The translations under genes were made by a program, and so were the position numbers. DNA of 64,000 nucleotides from positions 1 to 64,000 of the forward strand of contig NZ_JACYUY010000007.1 in NCBI RefSeq assembly GCF_014842025.1, written 5' to 3'. This stretch comes from Massilia sp. CFBP 13721. GTDB lineage: Bacteria > Pseudomonadota > Gammaproteobacteria > Burkholderiales > Burkholderiaceae_D. The stretch's first letter is position 1; each line of letters opens with the position of its first letter. Under the pieces are notes generated by a model. It searched no databases, was not told the DNA's origin, and was given only the letters and a program-made list of their open reading frames with translations. Shown here piece by piece: positions 17,396 through 26,172 of the stretch.

Positions 17396-17554
17396 ATGAT
17401 CGAAATCACTTATGTAATCCTGTGCGGCGGATTCGGTGCTCGCCTGTCGCCTCTCTCTCGCTCCGGCTTTCCAAAGCAGTTCCTCTGTCTTTCTGGGGCC
17501 AAGCTTGGCGAAGACGACGTTGTGCGTTTCGAAAACACCTACGGACGCCAGTGA
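17396..17554 (+). pseudogene. manC: manC relic: N-terminus joined in frame to C-terminus by a large internal deletion
   Basis: The 52-codon frame reads the first 35 or so residues of ManC (VILCGGFGARLSPLSRSGFP, then KQFLCLSG), including the nucleotidyltransferase G-G-x-G-x-R-L signature. It then jumps directly to the last 17 residues of the isomerase end (LGEDDVVRFENTYGR). The intact manC tail at 1-329 ends [17 protein letters not shown], which identifies the second part. About 400 codons are missing, and both halves have Ser-Gly at the joint, consistent with a short-homology deletion. Just nine bases separate it from ddhD. It cannot encode an active enzyme. Confidence 0.85.
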
Positions 17555-17562
17555 GTTTAGCG

Positions 17563-18558
17563 ATGCAAGAGATCACACTTAGTTCCGGTGCACGTTTCAA
17601 CGCTGAAACAGGGATATCTATTCTTGATGCTGGCGCCAAAGCCCAAGTATCGCTGCCTTACAGTTGCAAAACGGGTCGCTGTAGCACCTGCAAGTGCAAA
17701 GTGATTAGTGGGGAAACCTACGCCTTGAATCCGGAGAGTGGTCTTACGGATAAGGAGAAAGCAGACGGTTGGATCTTAAGCTGTGTCCGCACTGTCGTTA
17801 CTGATATCGTTCTCGAAATAGACGACCTCGGTGGTACGGTATTGCCTGTCGCTAAGACCTTGCCATGCAGGATCAATTCCATTGAGCGCCTGACATCTGA
17901 TGTCATCCGAGTACATCTTCGTCTGCCACCGACAGCCGATTTCATTTATGCACCTGGACAATACATCAACATCATCGGACCTGGCGGCATTCAACGCAGC
18001 TACTCCCTTGCCAATGCCAATTCTGCTGATAAGATGCTCGAGCTTCATATTCGCGCCGTAAAGGGCGGAGCAATGAGCGAGTACTGGTTTAATCAAGCCA
18101 AGACCAATGATTTACTGCGCTTGAAGGGGCCATTAGGAACGTTCTTTTTGCGCGATGCGGCGGATATTCATTTGATATTTCTGGCAACCGGCACCGGGAT
18201 TGCGCCGGTAAAAGCCATTCTAGAATCGATCCCCGATATTCCAATTCAAAACAGACCGAAATCGGTGACTGTGTTGTGGGGGGGGCGCACTCCTGATGAT
18301 CTCTACCTTGATGTAGGAGGGATGCCAGGAGGTCATCATTTCATCCCCGTGCTCTCACGTGCGGGAGATGGCTGGACTGGGGCCAAAGGTTATGTTCAAG
18401 AAGCTTTAGGCGCCATCCGCCCCGATTTGAGTAGCGCTGCGGTATATGCCTGTGGATCGGATGCCATGATTCATAGTGCCAGAGAGGTTCTGGTTCAAGC
18501 AGGGCTGCCTCGTCAACGTTTCTTCTCCGACGCATTTGTTTGTTCGGCAGAAAATTAA
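17563..18558 (+). CDS. ddhD: CDP-6-deoxy-delta-3,4-glucoseen reductase (E3-type ferredoxin reductase)
   Basis: The 331-residue product has an N-terminal plant-type [2Fe-2S] domain with Cys35, Cys40, Cys43 and Cys74 (YSCKTGRCSTCKCKV and ILSCVRTV). An FAD domain (QRSYSLANA) and an NAD-binding domain (FLATGTGIAPVKAILE, then YACGSDAMI) follow. This is the RfbI/AscD/DdhD reductase that feeds electrons to the CDP-4-keto-6-deoxyglucose 3-dehydrase RfbH at 20422. ATG 17563 starts directly at the ferredoxin domain; the longer upstream frame is the manC relic read out of frame. It leads the ddh run and has lower GC than rfbG and rfbH. Confidence 0.9.
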   Translation: MQEITLSSGARFNAETGISILDAGAKAQVSLPYSCKTGRCSTCKCKVISGETYALNPESGLTDKEKADGWILSCVRTVVTDIVLEIDDLGGTVLPVAKTLPCRINSIERLTSDVIRVHLRLPPTADFIYAPGQYINIIGPGGIQRSYSLANANSADKMLELHIRAVKGGAMSEYWFNQAKTNDLLRLKGPLGTFFLRDAADIHLIFLATGTGIAPVKAILESIPDIPIQNRPKSVTVLWGGRTPDDLYLDVGGMPGGHHFIPVLSRAGDGWTGAKGYVQEALGAIRPDLSSAAVYACGSDAMIHSAREVLVQAGLPRQRFFSDAFVCSAEN

Positions 18559-18579
18559 TCTAACCAGGACTATTGATAT

Positions 18580-19353
18580 ATGAAAGCAGTCATTCTTGCC
18601 GGAGGACTCGGTACGCGATTGAGTGAGGAGACGGCCACGCGGCCCAAACCGATGGTAGAGATTGGTGGCAAGCCGATTCTCTGGCATATCATGAAGATGT
18701 ATTCGCACCACGGCATCCATGATTTCATCATTTGCTGCGGCTATAAAGGCTACGTCATCAAGGAATACTTCGCCAACTATTTTCTGCATACGTCAGATGT
18801 TACTTTTGACATGCAGGGAAATAGCATGCACGTTCACGAAAAGCGCGCTGAGCCTTGGAAGGTAACGTTGGTCGACACGGGTGACGACTCTATGACAGGT
18901 GGCCGACTCGGTCGTGTGGCCGATTATGTAAAAAATGAGGACGCCTTTTGCTTCACTTACGGGGATGGAGTGGGCGACATGGATATTGGCGCCACCATCG
19001 ACTTCCATCGCAAGCATGGGAAATCGGCAACTTTGACCGCAACTTATCCTCCAGGGCGATTTGGAGCACTTGACATCCGGAATAGTCAAGTCATGAACTT
19101 CAAAGAAAAGCCGAAAGGTGACGGCGCCATGATTAATGGTGGTTTCTTTGTGCTCGCGCCCAAGGTGCTTAAGTCTATCAAAGGCGACTCGACGATTTGG
19201 GAACAAGAGCCACTGATCAACTTGGCTGAAGAGGGCGAGCTGATGGCTTACGAGCACCATGGCTTCTGGCAGCCGATGGATACTTTGCGGGACAAACATC
19301 TGCTTGAAGATTTATGGATTAGCGGCAAAGCCCCCTGGAAAAAGTGGGACTGA
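18580..19353 (+). CDS. rfbF: Glucose-1-phosphate cytidylyltransferase
   Basis: The 257-residue product has the sugar-nucleotidyltransferase N-terminus [20 protein letters not shown], the RfbF-typical [37 protein letters not shown], and the ending [18 protein letters not shown]. It makes CDP-glucose, the first step to CDP-3,6-dideoxyhexoses. An AGGA site lies before ATG 18580, 21 bases after ddhD. It ends two bases before rfbG starts. The GC content of ddhD and rfbF is lower than that of the following rfbG/rfbH, suggesting different ancestry of the two halves of the pathway. Confidence 0.94.
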   Translation: MKAVILAGGLGTRLSEETATRPKPMVEIGGKPILWHIMKMYSHHGIHDFIICCGYKGYVIKEYFANYFLHTSDVTFDMQGNSMHVHEKRAEPWKVTLVDTGDDSMTGGRLGRVADYVKNEDAFCFTYGDGVGDMDIGATIDFHRKHGKSATLTATYPPGRFGALDIRNSQVMNFKEKPKGDGAMINGGFFVLAPKVLKSIKGDSTIWEQEPLINLAEEGELMAYEHHGFWQPMDTLRDKHLLEDLWISGKAPWKKWD

Positions 19354-19354
19354 A

Positions 19355-20425
19355 ATGAAGGTACAACAAACCAACCCGGCATTCTGGCGAAATAAGCGCG
19401 TCCTGCTGACCGGCCATACCGGTTTCAAGGGCAGCTGGCTCAGCCTCTGGTTGCAGGCCATGGGCGCGGAGCTACGCGGCGTCGCGCTGGCGCCGCCAAC
19501 AACGCCGGCGCTGTTCGACGTCGCGCGCGTGGCAGAGGGCATGGACCACCAAGTGGCCGACATCCGCGACTACGAGCGCGTGCGGACCCTGATCGCGCAA
19601 TTCCAGCCAGAAATCGTCATCCACATGGCCGCCCAGCCGCTGGTGCGCTTGTCTTATCAGCAGCCGATCGAGACCTATGCCATCAACGTGATGGGCACGG
19701 TCCACGTGTTGGAAGCCGCGCGCCAGGCCGGCAGCGTGCGTGCGATCGTCAACATCACGACCGACAAATGCTACGAAAACAAGGAATGGGTCTGGGGCTA
19801 CCGTGAAGACGAACCCATGGGTGGCTATGACCCGTATTCCAATAGCAAAGGCTGTGCGGAACTCGTGAGCAGCGCCTACCGCAGGTCCTTCCTGCAGTCC
19901 GAAGGCATCGCCATGGCCACCGCGCGCGCCGGCAACGTGATCGGCGGCGGCGACTGGGCGCTGGACAGGCTGGTACCCGACATCCTGCGCGCGCTGGAAG
20001 AAGGGCAGGCTGTCCAGATCCGCAACCCGCACGCGATCCGCCCCTGGCAGCACGTGCTGGAACCCCTGTCCGGCTATCTGGTGCTGGCCCAGCGCTTGTA
20101 CGAACACGGCCAGGCCGACGCGGAAGGCTGGAACTTCGGGCCCCGCGACGAGGACGCCCAACCCGTACAATGGATCGTCGAAAGACTCTGTGAAGCGTGG
20201 GGGCAGGGCGCCGCCTGGGCTTTGCAACCGGGTGACCATCCGCACGAAGCCAGCTACCTCAAGCTGGATATTTCCAAAGCACGGCAGCGCTTGAACTGGG
20301 CGCCGCGCTGGCCATTGCACACGGCGCTGTCGCATATCACCGACTGGCACCGGGCCTGGCTGGGCGGCGCAGACATGCGCACTTTTTGCCTTGAACAAAT
20401 TTCACAATACCAAACCGAACAATGA
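19355..20425 (+). CDS. rfbG: CDP-glucose 4,6-dehydratase
   Basis: The 356-residue extended SDR has the NAD motif [29 protein letters not shown], the catalytic [11 protein letters not shown] region and the Tyr-x3-Lys in [13 protein letters not shown], all diagnostic of RfbG. It converts CDP-glucose to CDP-4-keto-6-deoxyglucose. The ATG at 19355 follows the rfbF stop by one base; the upstream in-frame start at 19259 lies inside rfbF and is rejected. The stop overlaps the rfbH start. It is strongly GC-rich compared with rfbF. Confidence 0.94.
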   Translation: MKVQQTNPAFWRNKRVLLTGHTGFKGSWLSLWLQAMGAELRGVALAPPTTPALFDVARVAEGMDHQVADIRDYERVRTLIAQFQPEIVIHMAAQPLVRLSYQQPIETYAINVMGTVHVLEAARQAGSVRAIVNITTDKCYENKEWVWGYREDEPMGGYDPYSNSKGCAELVSSAYRRSFLQSEGIAMATARAGNVIGGGDWALDRLVPDILRALEEGQAVQIRNPHAIRPWQHVLEPLSGYLVLAQRLYEHGQADAEGWNFGPRDEDAQPVQWIVERLCEAWGQGAAWALQPGDHPHEASYLKLDISKARQRLNWAPRWPLHTALSHITDWHRAWLGGADMRTFCLEQISQYQTEQ

Positions 20426-21777
20426 CTACTGCTACCACCGTTACCTTCCAACCGCAGCTGGACAAGCTGCGCAGCCAGATCAGCGAACTCGTGCAGCAAT
20501 ATGCCGACATCGCGTACGCACCCAAGCCATTCGTCCCGGGGCAGAGCATCGTCCCCGTGTCGGGCAAGGTCATCGGCGCCAAAGAGCTGCAATTCATGGT
20601 CGATGCCTCCCTGGATGGCTGGCTGACCACCGGCCGTTTCAACACCATGTTCGAAGCGCGCCTGGCCGAGTTCCTCGGCGTGAAATACCTCATCACCGTC
20701 AACTCGGGATCCTCGGCCAACCTGGTGGCGTTTTCCGCGCTGACCAGCCCCAAGCTTGGCGAGCGCGCGATCAAGCAGGGCGATGAAGTGATCGGCGTCG
20801 CGGCCGGCTTCCCGACCACGGTCAACCCGATTCTCCAGTTCGGCGCCGTGCCGGTGTTCGTGGACGTGGATCTCGCCACGCACAACATCGACGCGAGCAA
20901 GATCGAAGCGGCCATCACGCCCAAGACCAAGGCCATCATGCTGGCCCACAGCCTGGGTAATCCGTTCAATCTGGACGTCGTTACGGCACTGTGCAAGAAG
21001 TACAACCTGTGGCTGGTCGAGGACTGCTGCGACGCGCTGGGCGCGACCTACAACGGCCAACTGGTCGGCACCTTCGGCGATATCGGCACGCTCAGCTTCT
21101 ACCCGGCGCACCACATCACGATGGGCGAGGGCGGCGCGGTGTTCACCAACAATCCCGAGCTGAAGCTGATCGCCGAATCGTTCCGTGACTGGGGCCGCGA
21201 CTGCTACTGCCCGCCCGGCAAGGACAACACCTGCAACAAGCGCTTCTGCTGGAACAAGGAGCAACTGGGCGGTGACCTGCCGGACGGCTACGACCACAAG
21301 TACACCTACAGCCACCTCGGCTACAACCTGAAGATTTCCGACATGCAGGCCGCTTGCGCGCTGGCGCAGATGGACCGCGTCGACGAGTTCATCGCCAAGC
21401 GCCGCGCGAACTTCGCGTACCTGAAGAACCGCCTGGCCAGCGTCGCCCAGTTCCTGCATCTGCCAGAGGCAACGCCGAACAGCGAACCGTCGTGGTTCGG
21501 CTTCCCGCTGATCGTCAAGAACGACGCCGGCGTCAAGCGCGCCGACCTGATCAATTTCCTGGAAGAGAACAAGATCGGCACGCGCCTGCTGTTCGCCGGC
21601 AACCTCACGAAGCAGCCCTACATGGCTGGCCGCAACTTCCGTATTAGCGGCGAGCTGACCAACACCGACGTCGTGATGAACCAGACCTTCTGGCTGGGCA
21701 CCTTCCCGGCGCTCGACGAGGCGCAGCTGGACTACATCGCAGAAAAGCTCGAAGAGTTCTTTGGAGTGAACTTCTAA
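20422..21777 (+). CDS. rfbH: CDP-4-keto-6-deoxyglucose 3-dehydrase (E1)
   Basis: The 451-residue product is an aminotransferase-fold enzyme that uses PMP. The usual PLP lysine is replaced by His230 in [14 protein letters not shown], the hallmark of RfbH/DdhC. The Cys-rich loop [18 protein letters not shown] binds the [2Fe-2S] cluster. With DdhD it removes the 3-OH to give CDP-4-keto-3,6-dideoxyglucose. It overlaps rfbG by four bases and shares the stop/start base with the transketolase gene, so the product is probably passed to the enzymes encoded next. Confidence 0.95.
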   Translation: MTTATTVTFQPQLDKLRSQISELVQQYADIAYAPKPFVPGQSIVPVSGKVIGAKELQFMVDASLDGWLTTGRFNTMFEARLAEFLGVKYLITVNSGSSANLVAFSALTSPKLGERAIKQGDEVIGVAAGFPTTVNPILQFGAVPVFVDVDLATHNIDASKIEAAITPKTKAIMLAHSLGNPFNLDVVTALCKKYNLWLVEDCCDALGATYNGQLVGTFGDIGTLSFYPAHHITMGEGGAVFTNNPELKLIAESFRDWGRDCYCPPGKDNTCNKRFCWNKEQLGGDLPDGYDHKYTYSHLGYNLKISDMQAACALAQMDRVDEFIAKRRANFAYLKNRLASVAQFLHLPEATPNSEPSWFGFPLIVKNDAGVKRADLINFLEENKIGTRLLFAGNLTKQPYMAGRNFRISGELTNTDVVMNQTFWLGTFPALDEAQLDYIAEKLEEFFGVNF

Positions 21778-22631
21778 TGACCGACCTCGCGTCCTCTCCC
21801 GTGCGGACCGGCGGCGAAGCGCGCTTTGCGCCGGCCCGCATGCGCCGCACGGTGCTCGAGATGGCTTATGCCGGCTCGACGGTGCACATCGCCTGTGCGT
21901 TCTCGATCATCGAGCTGTTGACGGTGCTCTACCGGAACCACCTGCGATATCCGGACAACCAGCCGCGCGCCGAGGGCCGCGATTTTCTCATCCTCAGCAA
22001 GGGCCACGGCGTCATGGCCCAGTACGCCTGCATGCGCGAACTGGGCTGGCTTGACGACTCGCACGTCCAGAATTACTTCAAGGACGGCAGCGAGCTCAAA
22101 GGCTTGTCCGACTCGCGCGTGCCGGGACTCGAAGTCACGTCCGGATCGCTCGGACACGGCTTTTCGGTCGGTGTCGGCATCGCCGCCGGCCTGCAGCGCA
22201 AGGGCACCGACCAGAAAGTCTATGCGATCGTCGGCGACGGCGAGCTCAACGAAGGACCGATCTGGGAAGGCGCGCTCGTCGCAGCCCATCACCGGATGGA
22301 CAACCTGATGCTTATCGTCGACAAGAACGGCTTCCAGGCAATGGGCACGACCGACGACGTCCTGGCACTGGGCGACTTGTCGGCCAAGTTCGCGTCGTTC
22401 GGCTTCGAGACGCTGGAGGTCGATGGCCATGACGAGGCGGCCGTCGACGCGGCGATCCGTCAGTTGTGGGCGACCGGCGCCGGCAAGCCCAAAGCGCTGA
22501 TCGCGCGCACCGTGAAAGGAAAGGGCGTGCCCTTCATGGAATCCGACAATCGCTGGCACTACACGCGCCTGGACCAGCGGACTTTTGACGAGGCGGTCAA
22601 CGCGCTCGACGTTACTGGAGCACCGAAGTGA
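21777..22631 (+). CDS. Transketolase, N-terminal (TPP-binding) subunit
   Basis: The 284-residue product corresponds to the N-terminal half of transketolase. It has the substrate His in ILSKGHGVMAQY, GSLGHGFSVGVGIAAG, and the TPP/Mg motif GDGELNEGPIWEG with NLMLIVDKNGFQ. Its partner half is encoded by the next gene. Split transketolases of this kind are common in sugar-biosynthesis loci. Directly after RfbH it may transfer a two-carbon ketol unit to C4 of the CDP-4-keto-3,6-dideoxyhexose, giving a branched sugar; that step is inference. It is not needed for the pentose phosphate pathway if a full-length enzyme exists elsewhere. Confidence 0.9.
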   Translation: MTDLASSPVRTGGEARFAPARMRRTVLEMAYAGSTVHIACAFSIIELLTVLYRNHLRYPDNQPRAEGRDFLILSKGHGVMAQYACMRELGWLDDSHVQNYFKDGSELKGLSDSRVPGLEVTSGSLGHGFSVGVGIAAGLQRKGTDQKVYAIVGDGELNEGPIWEGALVAAHHRMDNLMLIVDKNGFQAMGTTDDVLALGDLSAKFASFGFETLEVDGHDEAAVDAAIRQLWATGAGKPKALIARTVKGKGVPFMESDNRWHYTRLDQRTFDEAVNALDVTGAPK

Positions 22632-23554
22632 GAGAGGCATTTTCCAACACGCTGGTGCAGCTGGCGCTGGCTGACCCGAAGGTCCTGCTGCTGACCGGCG
22701 ACCACGGCTATGCGCTGTTCGACGAGTTCCGCAAGCGCTGCCCGGAGCAGTACATCAATGCCGGCATCGCCGAGCAGAACATGGTCGGCATGGCCGCCGG
22801 CCTGGCGCGGGTCGGATTCCGGCCCTTCGTCTACGGCCTGGCCGCCTTCGTGCCGATCCGGACGGTCGAGCAGATCAAGCTCGACATCGCCCACGACTGC
22901 CTGCCGGTCGTCCTGCTGGGTGACGGTGCCGGTTTCGTGTATAGCCACCTTGGCACCAGTCATCAGTCGACCGAGGACATTGCCTGCACCCGTGCGATTC
23001 CCGGCCTGGAAGTGCTGTCGCCGGCCGACCGTTTCGAGATGACCGCCACGATGGAGTACGCCTACGCGGCCAATCGTCCGGTGTATCTGCGCATGGGCAA
23101 GTCGGACCGCGGCGACGTGCACGCCGGCCCGATCGGCCCGCTGCGGTCCGGACGCCTCCTGAAAATCCGCGATGGCCGTTCAGACCGCCCGGGCCTGATC
23201 GCTACCGGGTCGATGGTGCGCAGCGCCGCCGACATCGCGCAGGAGCTCGACCTTGCGGTGTGGAGCGCGCTGTCGCTCAAGCCACTTTCGGCCGACGACG
23301 TGTGCGCCGCCGCGCGCGCCTGCAGCAGCCTGGTCACGCTCGAGGAGCACTCGGTGCTGGGCGGACTCGGTGCCGCTGTCGTCGAAATCACGAGCGAGCA
23401 GTATCCCGTGCGCGTGCTGCGTATCGGCGTGCCGGACCGCTTCTCGGAACACTGCGGGACCCACGCTTACCTGTTGCGCGAGCACGGCCTCGACAACGAG
23501 AGTGTCCGCGCGCGTATCACGGCGTTCGCCAGCGCCACGGAACCGGCGAAGTGA
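22628..23554 (+). CDS. Transketolase, C-terminal (pyrimidine-binding) subunit
   Basis: The 308-residue product has the catalytic Glu region INAGIAEQNMVGMAAGLA, the GAGFVYSHLGTSHQSTEDIA loop (read as YSHLGTSHQSTED), LRMGKSDRG and a C-terminal Rossmann-like domain ending near DRFSEHCGTHAYLL. It completes the split transketolase with the preceding gene. Translation starts at a GTG (22628) inside GTGA overlapping the upstream stop. Both halves keep their active-site signatures, so a working heterodimeric TPP enzyme is expected. Confidence 0.89.
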   Translation: MREAFSNTLVQLALADPKVLLLTGDHGYALFDEFRKRCPEQYINAGIAEQNMVGMAAGLARVGFRPFVYGLAAFVPIRTVEQIKLDIAHDCLPVVLLGDGAGFVYSHLGTSHQSTEDIACTRAIPGLEVLSPADRFEMTATMEYAYAANRPVYLRMGKSDRGDVHAGPIGPLRSGRLLKIRDGRSDRPGLIATGSMVRSAADIAQELDLAVWSALSLKPLSADDVCAAARACSSLVTLEEHSVLGGLGAAVVEITSEQYPVRVLRIGVPDRFSEHCGTHAYLLREHGLDNESVRARITAFASATEPAK

Positions 23555-24609
23555 GCACGTCCGAACTCTTGCGCCTGCCGCCCGCCGACGATCTGGAGCA
23601 CGCCTTCCGACAGCTGTCGGACGAGCTCTGGCGTGGTCTGGCGGGTCGCCGGATCTTCATTACCGGTGGCACTGGTTTCGTCGGAAAGTGGTTGCTTGTA
23701 ACGCTCGCCGAGGCAAACCGACGCCTCGCCCTGGGCGTGCGCGCCACTGTGTTGAGCCGCGATCCTGAGGCTTTTCGCGCGGCGGCGCCAATGCTGGCGC
23801 AAATCGATGGCGTCGATTGGCTGCGTGGCGACGTGCGTGACTTCGTCTTTCCGGCAGGCGAGTATGACACCGTCATCCACGCCGCCACCGACGTCGTCGC
23901 CAAAGCCGCACCGGAAGAGATCTTCGACACCTGCATCGCAGGCACGCGGCACGTGCTTGACTTCGCGCTGCAGGCACAGGCGCAGGATTTTCTGCTGATC
24001 AGCTCGGGTGCCGTGTATGGCCGCCAGCCCGCCGATCTGCCGCGGGTTCCTGAAAGCTATCCCGGCGCACCCGATCCGCTGTTACCGGGCTCGGCGTACG
24101 GCGAAGGCAAGCGGGCGTCGGAATGGCTCGTTGCCGCGGCCGGCGCCCGAACGAACCTGCGGGTACGCTCCGCGCGCTGCTTCGCTTTCGTCGGCCCCTA
24201 CTTACCGTTGGATAAGCATTTTGCCATCGGCAACTTCATCGGTGCCGCACTCGATGGGCGCGAGATCGTCATCCAGGGCGACGGCACGCCAGTGCGCAGC
24301 TACCTGCATGCCGCCGACATGGCTGCCTGGTTGTGGGCCGTCCTGCTGATAGGAAAACCGGGCGCCGCCTACAATGTCGGGGCGGAAGAGGCAACGTCGA
24401 TCGCCGGCCTCGCACACCGTGTCTGCGAGGTGCTGGGCGTGCCCGACCAGGTACGCATCGTGGGGACGCCGGACCCGTCGCGGCCGGTCGAGCGCTATGT
24501 GCCGGACAGTGGCCGGGCGCGCGCCGAGTTAGGCTTGTCGGTGCCGATGACACTGGATGAAGCCATCATACGCACAGCGAGATGGCATCGTGCCGGAGGA
24601 CGGTCGTGA
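23551..24609 (+). CDS. NAD-dependent epimerase/dehydratase family protein (nucleotide-sugar reductase candidate)
   Basis: The 352-residue extended SDR has the motif TGGTGFVGKWLLVTLAEA, the Ser in LLISSGAVYG, and the Tyr-x3-Lys in YGEGK, followed by FVGPYLPLDKHFAIGNFI and a GDGTPVRSYLHAAD segment. Relatives act on nucleotide-activated deoxysugars, as epimerases or 4-keto reductases. Start is a GTG inside GTGA overlapping the transketolase stop. Its position suggests reduction of the keto product of the transketolase step, analogous to YerF after YerE in yersiniose synthesis. The exact reaction is unproven. Confidence 0.84.
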   Translation: MSTSELLRLPPADDLEHAFRQLSDELWRGLAGRRIFITGGTGFVGKWLLVTLAEANRRLALGVRATVLSRDPEAFRAAAPMLAQIDGVDWLRGDVRDFVFPAGEYDTVIHAATDVVAKAAPEEIFDTCIAGTRHVLDFALQAQAQDFLLISSGAVYGRQPADLPRVPESYPGAPDPLLPGSAYGEGKRASEWLVAAAGARTNLRVRSARCFAFVGPYLPLDKHFAIGNFIGAALDGREIVIQGDGTPVRSYLHAADMAAWLWAVLLIGKPGAAYNVGAEEATSIAGLAHRVCEVLGVPDQVRIVGTPDPSRPVERYVPDSGRARAELGLSVPMTLDEAIIRTARWHRAGGRS

Positions 24610-24770
24610 GCGGATTCGCCAGGCTTCAGATTGTCCTGCCGTCGCAGCACTGTCCCGTCCACTTGCACGAGGTTCCTGCGCGACGTAGTTACCTACCATC
24701 GCCGTTGCGGCTCTATACCAGCTCACGGGTCTTCGAGGGCTTGATGCCCACTTGCTTCACCGCAAATTAA
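24606..24770 (+). CDS. Short unidentified frame, possible gene remnant (54 aa)
   Basis: A GTG overlapping the previous stop opens a 54-codon frame (SGFARLQIVLPSQHCPVH and onward). It continues the GTGA overlap pattern of the operon but matches no family I know, and it ends well before wzx. It may be a decayed 5' end of a former gene. Coding is uncertain. Confidence 0.25.
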   Translation: MSGFARLQIVLPSQHCPVHLHEVPARRSYLPSPLRLYTSSRVFEGLMPTCFTAN

Positions 24771-24789
24771 CGCTACGATTAGATAACGC

Positions 24790-26172
24790 ATGTTGCTCGG
24801 TCCTCGCACCCGATCCGGTACAGGGTCGATCTCCCGCCTACCAAAATTGAGCGGGCTAGATTGGCCTGTACTGGTAACGCTCGTTTTCCGCGGCTGGGGA
24901 ATTCTTGCCGGAGGCATCACAATGCTGATGCTCCCACTCCTCCTCACGCCCGTCCAGCAGGGCTACTACTACACATTCGCTTCCGTCCTCGCTACCCAGA
25001 TTTTCTTCGAGCTCGGTCTCAATCATGTGCTGACGCAATTGACGAGCCACGCTGCCGCGCACCTCACCCTCTCCCATGATGGCCGGCTGGAAGGCGCAGG
25101 CCAATGGAGGAATGCAATACGGTCGCTGCTGGCGCTGTCCCGCAAATGGAACGGGATCATGGCCACTATTTTCTTCCTGTCATTAATGACGGGGGGATCG
25201 TTTTTCTTTTCCCACAAGGGCGCACTGCCGACGGCGGATTGGCTGACGGTCTGGCTTGTGCTGATTCTCGCCGCAGCCTTGAATCTGGCCTTTAGCGCTC
25301 GGCTCGCCATTTGTGAGGGAATGGGAGCGCTTGGGCAAGTCGCTAAACTCCGTCTATACCAGTCGATGATCGGTTACGTGCTGCTGTGGGTACTTCTCGC
25401 ATCTGGGCTGGGTTTGTGGGCGGTCGTTGCCGTGCCACTTTCCGCTGCGATCATGACGGCGATCTGGCTGCGACGTCAGCCTATGCTGCAGCAACTTTCC
25501 GCGCCCGACGCTGCCGATGCGCAGGCGTATCACGACCAGGGTTACACCTGGCGAAAGGACATCTTCCCGCTGCAATGGAAAATCGCCATTAGCTGGGCGA
25601 GCGGCTATTTCATTTTTAACTTTCTGACGCCCGTGGTCTTCGCCAATCAGGGTGCAGAGGCCGCCGGCAAGCTAGGACTCGCGATGACGATTTTCACAGC
25701 CATCTCCACGATCGGGATGAGCTGGATTTCAGCGAAAGTGCCCGATCTGGCGGGACACATTGCTCGTGGGCAGCGAGAAGCGTTGAACAAACTGTTCGAC
25801 CACCAGGCCTGGCGCTCCGTATTTGCGACGGCGATTTGCACTGTCGGGTTCCTGGTCGTTCTCGAGATCGCGGCTTACGTCCAGCCAAAGATCCTCGACC
25901 GGCTTCCCTCGTTCCCTGCACTTCTACTCCTGGCACTGACAACCGTCGCCAACTCGGGAGTCTTCGCGATGGCCGCATACATTCGCGCTCACAAGGAAGA
26001 ACCGTTGCTTGCCCAGTCCGTTGTCTGCGCCATTCTGATCGGGGCTGGCGTCTTTCTGATGGCCCGTTTCAGTCTCACGGCAACCATAGCGGCCTATGCA
26101 ACCGTATCAATCGTAGTTGCACCGCCCTGGTGCTACCTCATATATAGAAAATTTCGCCAGAGGTCGCAATGA
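24790..26172 (+). CDS. wzx: Wzx-type polysaccharide flippase
   Basis: The 460-residue product is strongly hydrophobic with about 12 predicted transmembrane helices, from VLVTLVFRGWGILAGGITML near residue 27 to ATIAAYATVSIVVAPPWCYL near the end. This is the layout of the MATE/MOP-type O-antigen flippases. It would move the lipid-linked repeat unit across the inner membrane. No ribosome site is obvious at ATG 24790, so an internal start is possible. Its GC content is lower than the ddh genes. It overlaps the following glycosyltransferase start. Confidence 0.84.
   Translation: MLLGPRTRSGTGSISRLPKLSGLDWPVLVTLVFRGWGILAGGITMLMLPLLLTPVQQGYYYTFASVLATQIFFELGLNHVLTQLTSHAAAHLTLSHDGRLEGAGQWRNAIRSLLALSRKWNGIMATIFFLSLMTGGSFFFSHKGALPTADWLTVWLVLILAAALNLAFSARLAICEGMGALGQVAKLRLYQSMIGYVLLWVLLASGLGLWAVVAVPLSAAIMTAIWLRRQPMLQQLSAPDAADAQAYHDQGYTWRKDIFPLQWKIAISWASGYFIFNFLTPVVFANQGAEAAGKLGLAMTIFTAISTIGMSWISAKVPDLAGHIARGQREALNKLFDHQAWRSVFATAICTVGFLVVLEIAAYVQPKILDRLPSFPALLLLALTTVANSGVFAMAAYIRAHKEEPLLAQSVVCAILIGAGVFLMARFSLTATIAAYATVSIVVAPPWCYLIYRKFRQRSQ

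Noticed and set aside
17422..17562. N-terminal extension of ddhD
   Set aside because: The extra 47 codons are the manC relic read in another frame; the ferredoxin domain starts at the ATG 17563.
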